Source: Nematopogon swammerdamellus | Taxonomy: Eukaryota > Arthropoda > Insecta > Lepidoptera > Adelidae | DNA: 64,000 nucleotides | Direction of reading: 5' to 3' | Assembly: GCA_946902875.1 (NCBI GenBank) | Contig: OX336345.1 | Span: 11,625,395-11,689,394, forward strand | Shown: positions 46,810-56,822 of the stretch, piece by piece | How the letters are laid out: each line of letters opens with the position of its first letter | How positions within the stretch are numbered: position 1 is the stretch's first letter | Made by a program: the position numbers and the translations under genes | Notes under the pieces: model-generated | What the model saw: only the letters and a program-made list of their open reading frames with translations | The model's database searches: none | What the model was told of the DNA's origin: nothing

Positions 46810-47225
46810 CTTATTATTTGTTGTTATATCTGCCATAATAAAACATATTCTGTGAAAATTTCAACGGGCTACCTATTACGGTTCAAGAGATACAGCCCTC
46901 GGACACACGACAGACGGACGGACGGACGGACGGACGGACAGACAGACAGGCAGACAGACAGACAGACAGGCAGACAGACAGACGACGTAGGCTTAGTAAT
47001 AGGGTCCCGTACCGGATACGGAACCTTAATTAAGGGGGACTCATACAAGGAACGTGTTTTTTTAAATTATTTGTTTTTGCTATATGGTAAAAAGGTAGTA
47101 CATGCAAGCGCGAAACTTGGTGTGTGTAAACTCTAACGTAAAAGAACAAATAATAAAAACCGGCGAATTGAGTGGCGGTACGGAATCCTCGGTGCGCGAG
47201 TCCGACTCGCACTTGTCCGGTTTTA
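46810..47225 (+). repeat. Dispersed repeat L with a (GACG/GACA)n microsatellite
   Basis: CGGGCTACCTATTACGGTTC leads into a run of GACG and GACA tetramers (46908-46983). Then come the CCGTACCGGATACGGAACC segment and the end CGAGTCCGACTCGCACTTG. It lies about 245 bp upstream of gene E. Confidence 0.65.
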
Positions 47226-47470
47226 TGTAATAATCATGTACGCACACGCTGTAATTTAACAAAGTTTTTAATTAGAGACTAACCTACGCAACCATGTTTG
47301 ATGTACATAGGTACTTTATTCCGCTCAGGTTACAGGAAAAACCGGTTAAAGGAATAATAACAAAAAAAACTAGAATAAAAAAAAACATTCGGAGAACAAT
47401 ATTTAAAGCGAACAAGTTTTAAATTGTTTAGTATTGCATCACATTTATCTGAAGTGGAAACAATAATCAA

Positions 47471-50400
47471 ATGAAAATGGTGATCCGCGCGATCATCATT
47501 TTTTCCCTTTCAATAAGTGCTTGTTGGGCTAGAATTCGTGAGTTTTAGAATTTTTATACAAAATAAAATATTAGTATATTATAAGATATTATTATTTTGC
47601 TAATTTGAACTTGTTTTCTGCATATATAATTATAGAAACAACGACATTTTTTCCTCGTGAAAAACTAAATATACATTATATAATATTTGAGTTAATACCT
47701 TGATATTTTTTCCTTGTTACATCGATATTGTTTTATTTAAATTCGAGAGAGCTTTAGAGATTAATTTTAAATTCTTTATCAAAATATTTTGACATGTTCA
47801 TTGATTCTTGAACCAGTGAAAATGGAAAATTGTATTTCAAATTTAATACTTATCAAATGTTCAAATAATTTCAGCCGACTTCATCGAACCGTGCGACACT
47901 CTCGATCCAAAATGTCTTACTGCGGCTGCGCAGAGGGCGGTACCAGGCTTCGTGCAGGGAATTCCTGAGTACGACATACCGTCTCTCGATCCCTTTATCT
48001 CCGAGGAGCCAATCAATATGTCCCTGTCGAGTGTCGTATTCTCTCTTTACAACGGCAAGGCATTGGGCTTGAGGAAATGCCATATTGGTTTGGTCAAGTA
48101 AGTAGCTTGATTGATGTTTGATTTGTTTTTAGCGTAACGTAGCCAGCGACCGTGACAGGGCCCTTATAAGATCCGTCAGGTATGTTTAATTTTATAAAAA
48201 GTTATAGTAAGAAATATAGCACAATTAGCTGTGTTCGAGCCGTTAATTCAAAAGTAAATGCCTAATTTTAACCAAATAATTAAGTATTCCATTTAGTGCT
48301 TACGGCCTTCGATCACAAAAAAATTTTGAACTGGGCAGACCGCTGTGAAATCTGCCGAACATGGAATCAAAGTTATGTAGCTTCAGTGTTGTCGCTCCGC
48401 GCACTCGAACCCGTTTGGCTCCTCTCAGAATTGTTCGGTTCTCGTGATTTTAGCTTTAAACTATAGCGATGAGTCTTCTATTTATGACTAAAAGTATTTT
48501 GACATATATTTTTGTTATTTGAATGTGTGTGAAAATCTCCCAGATTTTTCAACTTTTCAAAACAGACTCACTGGCGAAATCTGAAAAAAAAACAATGTAA
48601 ACTTCCATCCATCACATCTTACGATATAATAATAGTTTTATTTAATACACTCACTGCATAACTTGGGCATGCTTCTTCTACATTATGGTATTTTTAAACA
48701 TACTCCTCGCTATTATATGTACTTTGCGGGATATAGTCATTCTCCCGGGACACGTTTTCGGAACACCCCGCCACTAGCTGGGTAAGACATGTAAATTTAA
48801 TTCCATGTAAAAATTCCGTCTATGATTATGGCATGAAAACTATTTGATCGCAGTTGTCTGAGCGTAGAAACGTCTGCGCGGCACGCAGGCTGCGCGGGGC
48901 GTGCGGGGTGAACGCAAGCAACACAGTACCCTACAGGGTACAGAGCACGAAACAACCGCGCGCGCGCGAATAGCTACGGAATCATCTGCCTGAGAGAGAC
49001 ATTTGGAAAACTTGTTAGGATGAATTAGTTTTGCGATGTGTTGACGGCATTGACGGACAGAGCCTTTCCTCGCTCGTCAGTAAAGTCAAGACAGACTCCA
49101 AGTGGTAAGAGTATTAAGCTAGGTTCTATCCGGTAGGTTAGGTTCCATCTGTTTGCAATATTTCAGCTACGAGTATCTGCAATGGTAAATAAGTAAAGTG
49201 ATTTTCGTCGGACATCGTCATTGTTAACCATAATGTGTAGGCAGTGGATGTCAGAACACTTACTTGATATTATGTTCAATTTCACTCAAAATTTATGAAA
49301 ATTAACAATTGACTACCCATTTCCATTACCAAACCATTTCAACTCTTGAAAACGACTTGAATCGGATAGAGGACAACAATATAAATGAATTGTATTGTAT
49401 TTTTCAGAGTTCTTCAGAAAGAAGACAGGCTTATGATCCACTTTAGATGCGACCTAACAATTAAGGGTCAATACAAAGCTAAGGGCCGACTTCTTTTGTT
49501 TAATATCGACGGTGAAGGCGATGCTAAAGTGAAAATACGTGAGTAGCAAAAAATGTATGATGGAGTAATAGCATAATGTTTTTTAGGTTTCCGTATCCTT
49601 ACGGATGCCTATTACTAAGCCTACACCGTCCGTCTGTCCGTCTGTTCGTCTGTACGTCTGTCCTGCCATTAAAGGGCTGTATCTTTTGAACCGTAATAGG
49701 TAGCCGTAGCTTTCACAAAATATGTGATATTACGGCGGATATCCTACGAAATAATAAAAACAACAAGAAGTAAAAATTTACCATACAAGATTTTTTTTTA
49801 TGTAATCCGGTATGGTTGGCTGAGTCGGAGAGGCCAAAGCGCATGCTACGACCATCCAATATCACCTACGAGAAGGTAGGTGCCATACCAGAGACTTCCC
49901 TGGATTACTGGCTATACTGGACTAGAGGAGAACACAACCGAGGCTGCTATGCGGCCATCTTACAACCAGTACGGTGGTACCAACCCAGTCGGCTACAATT
50001 TGAGCCTACCACCTAGTAAGGGGCAAGGGAAGGTACCTACAGTTTAACACCGGTTCCGAACGGTGAAGCAGCAGGTGTAGGTATGCACGTAAATTTTTTT
50101 ATAAAAAAAAACTCATTGGTACACGCCGACCGTATTCGAACCGCGGACCTCTCGCATGAGAAGCCGATGCCCCAACCACTCGGCCACCCGCCGCTTGAAT
50201 GTGTGGTTTTCAACGTTTCTCCTTTTTGCTCCATCGTGAAAACGGCATACAAGTGTCAAACTTGGTGTGATTATAGTGCAAACTCTAAAGTGAAACAACA
50301 AATAATAAAAACTGGCAAATAACATGGTACGGAAATCTCGGAGCGCGAGTCCGACTCGCGCTTGGCCGGTTTTTTTTATTTATTAAGAAACTAGCTTTTG

Positions 50401-53400
50401 CCCGCGGCTTCGCTCGCGTGAAATTCGTATTTCAAAGGAAGGAAGTAAGTAACAAAGACCGATCTGCGTTAAGGTAAACGATAAACCTTCTTGATGAAAG
50501 TAAGTAACTGAGGGCGAGGCCGAAGGCGGAGCTGCGTTCAGGAAGACGATAAACTTTTCGAAGAAAGTAAGTAACAGAGAGCGAGGCCGAAGGCCGAGCT
50601 GCGTTCAGGAAGACCAAAAACCTTCTCGAAGAAAGTAAGTAACTAAGGGCGAGGCGAAGGCCGAGCTGCGTTCAGGAAGACTATAAACCTTCTTCATGAA
50701 AGTAAGTAACTGAGGGCGAGGCCGAAGGTCGAGCTGCGTTCAGGAAGACGATAAACTTTTCGAAGAAAGTAAGTAACAGAGAGCGAGGCCGAAGGCCGAG
50801 CTGCGATCAGGAAGACCATGAACCTTCTCGAAGAGAGTAAGTAACTAAGGGCGAGGCCGAAGGCCGAGCTGCGTTCAGGAAGACCATAAACCTTCTCGAA
50901 GAAAGTAAGTAACTAAGGGCGAGGCCGACGGCCGAGCTGCGTTCAGGAAGACTATAAACCTTCTTGATGAAAGTAAGTAACTGAGGGCAGGCCGAAGGCC
51001 GAGCTGCGTTCAGAAAGACAATAAACTTTTCGAAGAAAGCAAGTAACAGAGAGCGAGGCCGAAGGCCGAGCTGCGTTCAGGAAGACGATAACCTTTTCGA
51101 AAAAAGTAAGTAACAGAGGGCGATGCAGAAGGCCGAGCTGCGTTCAGGAAGACCATAAACCTTCTCGAAGAAAGTAAGTAACTGAGGGCGAGGCCGAAGG
51201 CCGAGCTGCGTTCAGGAAGACGATAACCTTTTCGAAGAAAGTAAGTAACAGAGGGCGAGGCCGAAGGCCGAGTTGCGTTCAGGAAGACTATAAACCTTCT
51301 CGAAGAAAGTAAATAACTAAGGGCGAGGCCGAAGGCCGAGCTGCGTTTAGGAAGACTATAAACCGTCTTGATGTAAGAAAGTAACTGAGGGCTAGGCCGA
51401 AGCCGAGCTGCTTCAGGAAGACGATAAACTTTTCGAAGAAAGTAAGTAACCGAGAGCGAGGCCGAAGGCCGAGCTGCGTTCAGGAAGACCATAAACCTTC
51501 TCTAAGAAAGTAAGTAACTAAGGGCGAGGCCGAAGGTCGAGCTGCGTTCAGAAAGACTATAAACCATCTTGAAGAAAGTAAGTGACTATCACCCATAGTT
51601 ACTTACTGTCATCGAGAAGGTTTAGCGTCTTCCAGGATACAGCTCGGCCTTTGGCCGCGCCCTTAGTTACGTACTTTCTTCGAGAAGGATTATAGACTTC
51701 CTGAACGCAGCTCGACCTTAGGCCTCGCCCTCAGTTACTTACTTTCTTCGAGAAGGTTGAAGGTCTTCCTGAACGCAGCTCAGCCTTCGGCCTCGCCCTT
51801 TGTTATTTACTTTCTTCGAAAAGGTTTATACTCTTCCTGAACGCAGCTCGGCCTTCGGCCTCGCCCTTTAGTATGTTACTTCCTTTCTTTGAGAAGGTTT
51901 ATTGTTTATCTGAATCCAGTTCACCCTCCGGCCCCGGCCTAAGTTACTTACTTTCTTCTTTTGAAATACGAGTTTTACGCGAGCGAATCCGCGGGAAAAT
52001 CTATCGATATTAAAATAAGAAACTTCAGTTCAAATAAATCAAATACTTTAGATACCTAACTAAGTAAAACTGAATTTTATTTAACCTATCCTGTGTCTCG
52101 TATAGCTAAATGTGCGTGTACTAATTTTAATCGCATTTAGATGATAGGCTTAAATTTTATGGAGGAAATTCATACATATATATTCGCCGCGCCCCGCTGC
52201 CCCCCGCCCCGCCCGTACTGTGCGCCGCAGGACGACATGGTATCAAGACATTCTGTCGTAACTTTTAAACTATTTGTCCAAATTACTTAGTGTAAAAGCC
52301 AAAGTTTACCTACTTTAAATACCAGAAGCGATAAAAATATGTATTTTGATAAGAATTAATCCAATATTATAAAATGTGCATTGTAAATACAGTATCCAAT
52401 TTAAATGTATTTATGGTTCACTATTTTGGCTACAGTGGCTTCCACAAAAAGATATATGCTGTCGCGGACTTTTTTTTAGAACTATTTAAGAGAAACAACC
52501 TCACCATACATTATCTTCGTCTAACGGTTTATGCACGCCGAGATAGCTCTCAGATGGCAGGATTTTTTCCGACTTACTTTATCGATATACCTATTTGGGC
52601 CAATTTACACAATGAATTTATAAATTATAGCCTATTTATGTTATGTTGATGTACTGAATCAGTTCAGTAGTTTTCGCGTGAAAGAGGAATAAAGGTCCAT
52701 ACATCCATCCATTTCTCGTTTATAATACCTATAGCTTTTGCCCGCGGCTTCGCTCGCCGTAGACTCGATTTAACAGCAAATCCTATTTAAACGCAAATAT
52801 GATAATATAATGTTTCTTCCTCTCCCTCTCCCTCTCCCTCTCCCTCTCCCTCTCCCTCTCCCTCTCCCTCTCCCTCTCCCTCTCCCTCTCCCTCTCCCTC
52901 TCCCTCTCCCTCTCCCTCTCCCTCTCCCTCTCCCTCTCCCTCTCCCTCTCCCTCTCCCTCTCCCTCTCCCTCTCCCTCTCCCTCTCCCTCTCCCTCTCCC
53001 TCTCCCTCTCCCTCTCCCTCTATCTCTATCTCTCCCTACACCATCCCTCCCTCTTGCCCCACCCACCCCCTCCTCACCCTTCCCTCCTTTTCCTCCCCCC
53101 TCCTATCGCTGCTCTTCCTCCCCCAACCTCCTTCCCCTTCCTTCATCTCCCTACCTACGCTCCTCTCCCGACCATTTGACCACTTTCTTTTTAAATTATA
53201 TTACCATGCGATATACACTTCATTTACAGGAAAACCTAAACGAAAATCCTAAGCCTTCAAGTTTTCACAGAAAACGCAGGATGGTACGGAACCCTCTTTA
53301 CGCAAGGTCGACTCGAACTTGATCACTTTTTTTGGATATACACTTAATTTACAGGAAAACCTAAACGAAAATCCTAAGCCTTCTAGTTCTCACCGAAAAC

Positions 53401-54559
53401 GGAATGGTACGGAACCCTCTTTACGCGAGCTCGACTCGAACTTGACCACTTTTTTTCAAAATTATGTTACTCCGGGATATACACTACCACTATAAAAAGT
53501 TTCGTCAAAATCCGTCCAGCCGTGAAAGAGGAACAAACAAACAAATAAACAAACAAACAAACAAACAAACAAATATACTTTCACATTTATGATATTAGTG
53601 AGATGAGATGAGATGAGATGAGAAGTGACAAACATACATATATTATGATTTTTAGATGTTTTGTATGTGTATATTTCCGTTCAAACTTGTTTAAATGTTC
53701 AGGTGATCTCGGAATTAAGTTAAACATAAAGTACAAAGTGGAAGAGGATGATAAAGGCGTGGAGCACTTCGTTGTCAAAAATTACAAATACCAGCACGAG
53801 TTCGGCGGTAGAATGAGTTTTGATATCCAGAACCTGTTCAAAAATGATCCTCAGCTGAGTAAGTTCATTTTGCCTTTATATTAGAACACAATTTCTAATT
53901 ACTTTATCATTCCTTTCGGAAGCTTTAGAGATTTTCCCTTTATGGAGATCTCTTGTTGCTTGAAAGTATGTAAGATTTATTAAAGTAAATATAATAGTTA
54001 TGTATAGATTCCATGGAAAGCTGCACATCAAAAACTATTCATTAAAGAGAAATAGTATACAACATTAGTGCGTCCTTCCATCTGACTCAACAAAGATAAT
54101 AATTCATTATTTTGTGTGTGCATTCTACTTAGCCTTGGTATTTCAACTTCTATGTAGCTTTGGTATGTCAACTTCTATGTACCGTTGGTATTTAAACTTC
54201 TGCTAAGTTTTGGTATTTCAACTTCTATGTAGCCTTAGTATTTCAAATTTTACTTAGCCTCGGTATTGCAACTCCCACTTAGGGATAGGGAAAGTATGTG
54301 CATTGTAAGTATATACTTGTATATATTTTCTTTATGTTATGTGTACTTATACGTTGCTTAATTTTCAGGCAAATCCGTTTTGAATATCATGAACGAGAGC
54401 TGGAAGTTATTAGCCGATGAGTTCGGAAGGCCTATTCTTGATTACTGCGTTAGCACAGCCATGAAGTATATGACCAAATTCTACGATAATGTGCCAGCAA
54501 GAGAACTGTACGGACCTAACATCATCTGGCCGCTCAAGAACAATGAAAAACAATATTGA
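47471..54559 (+). CDS. JHBP/takeout superfamily secreted protein, gene E
   Basis: Exons 47471-47537, 47875-48097, 49408-49538, 53703-53858 and 54369-54559; GT-AG introns, phases 1-2-1-1; 255 aa. Signal peptide [27 protein letters not shown]...KC gives C29/C36; [16 protein letters not shown] is the signature; C91 (GLRKCHIG) and C111 (IHFRCDL) are the likely second pair. Exon 3 reads [20 protein letters not shown], very close to gene D. Exon 5 has [20 protein letters not shown] with an extra Cys at 219, and a longer tail ending [12 protein letters not shown]. It groups with C and D but is on the other strand. Intron 3 (49539-53702) carries a SINE, a fold-back array and a hexanucleotide tract. 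TATTTAAA at 47400-47407 is a weak TATA candidate. Confidence 0.9.
48098..49407. other. Gene E intron 2: nothing recognised
   Basis: Mixed composition with a GC-rich patch at 48880-48975 (GGGGCGTGCGGGGTGAACGC; alternating CG near 48960). No gene or named repeat. Confidence 0.35.
49580..50376 (-). repeat. Repeat L split by a nested SINE-T
   Basis: The first part (49580-49790) has GTTTCCGTATCC and ACCGTAATAGGTAGCC. The second part (50250-50376) has CAAACTTGGTGTGATTATAG, a GTACGGAAATCTCGGAGCG segment and GTCCGACTCGCGCTTGGCCG. The order matches the copy at 46810-47225 once the SINE at 49791-50198 is removed. Confidence 0.6.
49791..50198 (-). mobile_element. SINE-T, full-length copy
   Basis: On the minus strand, the A box TGGCCGAGTGG (50187-50177) and B box GGTTCGAATAC (50142-50132) form a Ser/Leu-tRNA-like head. 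The body contains TAGGTGGTAGGCTCAAATTG and TGTTCTCCTCTAGTCCAGTA, and the tail is GGATTACATAAAAAAAAA. It is the same structure as 60115-60513. Confidence 0.8.
50391..52004 (-). mobile_element. Fold-back array of 68-bp units with Helitron-type ends, gene E intron 3
   Basis: Left end CTAGCTTTTGCCCGCGGCTT (CTAG at 50391, T-side of the minus strand outward). Right end ACGCGAGCGAATCCGCGGG near 51977-51995 is the inverted counterpart. About 16-17 units (GAGGCCGAAGGCCGAGCTGC ... CCTTCTCGAAGAAAGTAAGT) run in one direction to about 51590. The array then turns at TATCACCCATAGTTACTTAC and runs as the reverse complement to 51960. Long frames across it are repeat by-products. Confidence 0.75.
52005..52728. 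other. Gene E intron 3 spacer: nothing recognised
   Basis: AT-rich apart from a C-rich patch (52188-52235). The open frame at 52374-52649 has no family resemblance or splice context. Confidence 0.35.
52729..53601 (-). mobile_element. Helitron-like element with a hexanucleotide tract, gene E intron 3
   Basis: On the minus strand the 3' end is AGCGAAGCCGCGGGCAAAAG, then CTAT (mutated CTAG). The 5' side reads ACTAATATCATAAATGTGAA with an (ACAA)n stretch (53530-53572). The interior has the (CTCCCT)n tract and a repeat M segment repeated twice (near 53220 and 53340). It shares its left part with 39083-39550. Confidence 0.5.
52817..53038. repeat. (CTCCCT)n microsatellite, about 34 copies
   Basis: An uninterrupted CTCCCT hexamer run to about 53020, then TATCTC variants. 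Pure pyrimidine on the plus strand and purine on the minus. The Pro-Leu or Gly-Arg frames across it are artefacts of the repeat. 53590-53620 has a separate short (TGAGA)n run. Confidence 0.97.
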
Positions 54560-54673
54560 GATAATGTTATTCTAATGTACATAATCTGTTCGATTACGCA
54601 TTTTGGAATTAATGTAAAGTATCGTATGAGTAATAGTAGTAATTACTGTTAGTAGTAAAATTAAGATTTTTAT

Positions 54674-54679
54674 AATAAA
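54674..54679 (+). terminator. Poly(A) signal of gene E
   Basis: AATAAA 115 bp after the stop codon, the first canonical hexamer downstream. Confidence 0.55.
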
Positions 54680-55039
54680 TTAATGTTTCTAAGCGTTAAA
54701 CTGATGTTTTCTTCCCCATTTGGGTTTGTAGTAAACATAATCTCATTATCGAAGTAGGCTGACTCCAATTGAAGAACTGAAAAAAAATAATTTTTTTTTT
54801 TACTTTTCGGATCAATTCGTCATATAATTTATTGTTATAATACTTTGAAATCATATTCAAAACTCGAGGTCAGACAAGATTTCAAAATATTTTGAAGGTC
54901 ACATTAAAATGTTATCAGGAGACCAATTCACTAGCCCCATTAATTTCAATGATTCTATGAGCAATCACGTGTACTGTTAAGTGTATATGTAGGTAGGTAC
55001 CTACTTACTTAAAGCAACCGACACTATTGCCAGCATTTT

Positions 55040-55232
55040 TATAAATTTCGTGTATGTGTGGCTGAGCCAGAGGGGTCAAAGTACATGCTCCGATCAGCCA
55101 ATATCACCAAGTTGCCATACCGGAGGAGACTTCCCATTGGATTTCTGCGGCTATACAGGAGCAGAGGAGAACGCAGCCGAGGCTGCTATGCGGTCTTCTT
55201 ACGATCCAACATGGTGGTATCAACCCAGTCAA
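55040..55232 (-). mobile_element. SINE-T fragment, diverged
   Basis: GTGGCTGAGCCAGAGG, CCAATATCACC, CGAGGCTGCTATGCGG and GTGGTATCAACCCAGTC match the SINE-T body on the minus strand. The tRNA-like head is absent. Confidence 0.65.
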
Positions 55233-56640
55233 TAATTGACAATCTTTAGCATGATGTCTCCAGTTAAGTACTCCAGAATCATTAAAAAAATTATGGAGGT
55301 AGCTGCTTGTTTTGTTTACATAAAATCTGTTCCATTCCGTAAGTTGAATCTATTTTAATTTTAATTTATAACAATACATTTTTGCTTCTTACACAAATAC
55401 AGCATCGCTAACTGGCCAAGAAAACAATAAAGAAGAACCATATTGATCACCATTTGTGTCCATTTAGGGCGAAAGAAAACTTAGAATTTTTTTCAAATTA
55501 GATTTTTTTTTATTTCAGCATTACCTATTACATACGAATTTTTAAAGGAGGCTGTGCGTGCACTAGAAAAATCTGTCTCACAGAGGCAGTTGTTGACAGT
55601 ATTTGAAGTATGTGCAACATTTAAATATGGAACTAATTAACAATTAAACAATAAATTAAACATTTCATAACACCTACGAAAAGCCACAAAGTTTTGTCAA
55701 AATAATACGTATTATTTAAGAGATGTCTTTTTAATTATAGTTCAGAGTAGAGCGGGTAGAAAGAACAGTGGGGCGTGCTTATCCAACTTGAAGTGTGTAT
55801 TAACATTTTATACGATCTGTATTTGTGCATATTTCTAGTCATATTTTTTATCTAGCACTGATTTTCCTCAATGTTTTGTAATTTTTAGGGTTCCGTACCT
55901 TAAAAGGTAAAAACGGAACTCATATAAGATCACCCGTATGTCCGTCCGTCTGTCATAGAGGTTTTTCTCGAAAACAAAGTAACGTAGAAAGTTGAAATTT
56001 GGCATAATGATGACGTCTTGATGACGCGCTCATATATCAATAATTAGATAAAAATTGAATTTAGATGAATATGGGGGAGGGGGGGGGGGGGCAGTTTGAT
56101 AAAAAAAAAGTTTTAATTAACATATTGTGTACTTACATATTAACATATCATTTGAAAGAGCTAACTGTAAGGATTCTAATTTTTTTTTTTCAGTTTAACA
56201 ATTTTAAGTTCAGTGGTCTTAATGATATAGCTAAAAATGTGCAAAAAATTAACGTCTCTTGCCAGTTTCTTGCCAGTTCTTCTTGGCTGTGATAATCGAA
56301 CTGGCAAAATATGTTAAATGTTAAAATAAGACAAATCCGAGTGCAGTTACTGTCTATGGATGATGAATAACGAATAAATAATAAATAATATGTTTTTTTA
56401 ATTTTAACTACAAGAAGCAATGGTTCACCTGTCAGTCAAACCATTGATGTAGTTTTTATTTAGGCGTTTCGTTAGTTTCGAAAACACAATTACTTTGGTA
56501 AACACATAACACAAATATATTGTGTGGTGGTACGGAACCCTCGGTGCGCGAGACCGACTCGAACTTGGCGGCTTTTTATATATCTCTTCTAATCTTATGG
56601 CTAATCTGTGTATAATACTAAACTTACTACACTATATATA
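55233..56640. other. E-F intergenic spacer with repeat P and L pieces
   Basis: 55888-56075 is a repeat P copy (GGGTTCCGTACCTTAAAAGG, CCGTCCGTCTGTC), similar to 63129-63270. 56530-56577 is the end of repeat L (CGAGACCGACTCGAACTTGG). A G run lies at 56074-56091. No gene. Confidence 0.45.
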
Positions 56641-56651
56641 GATTTGCGAAA

Positions 56652-56659
56652 TATAAATA
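56652..56659 (+). promoter_or_regulatory. Candidate TATA box of gene F
   Basis: TATAAATA 164 bp before the gene F ATG, placing a start near 56685. No strong TCAGT initiator is at the expected distance, so this is motif-level evidence only. Confidence 0.35.
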
Positions 56660-56822
56660 GCGAACTAATAAAACCTATGATGGCGTGAGTATTATTTTAG
56701 TATTCACTCGACAGCCGAAAGACACATTTCCTTGTTTGCCACGGGTCTATAGACATCTCCACTCTCAAAACTCTGCATTTATCTGTTTTTAGAAATTAAT
56801 ATCAACGCACATAACATTGAAA

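Noticed and set aside
50432..51492. Repetitive frame with an [23 protein letters not shown] unit
   Set aside because: By-product of the 68-bp array with many frame changes; no independent coding evidence.
52770..53322. Gly-Arg or Pro-Leu repeat proteins
   Set aside because: Translation of a pure CTCCCT microsatellite in a gene E intron, with no start context or flanking coding sequence.
56070..56095. G-quadruplex candidate at the long G run
   Set aside because: A single G run near a repeat P copy, not four spaced runs. Could be a sequencing homopolymer; not enough to call.
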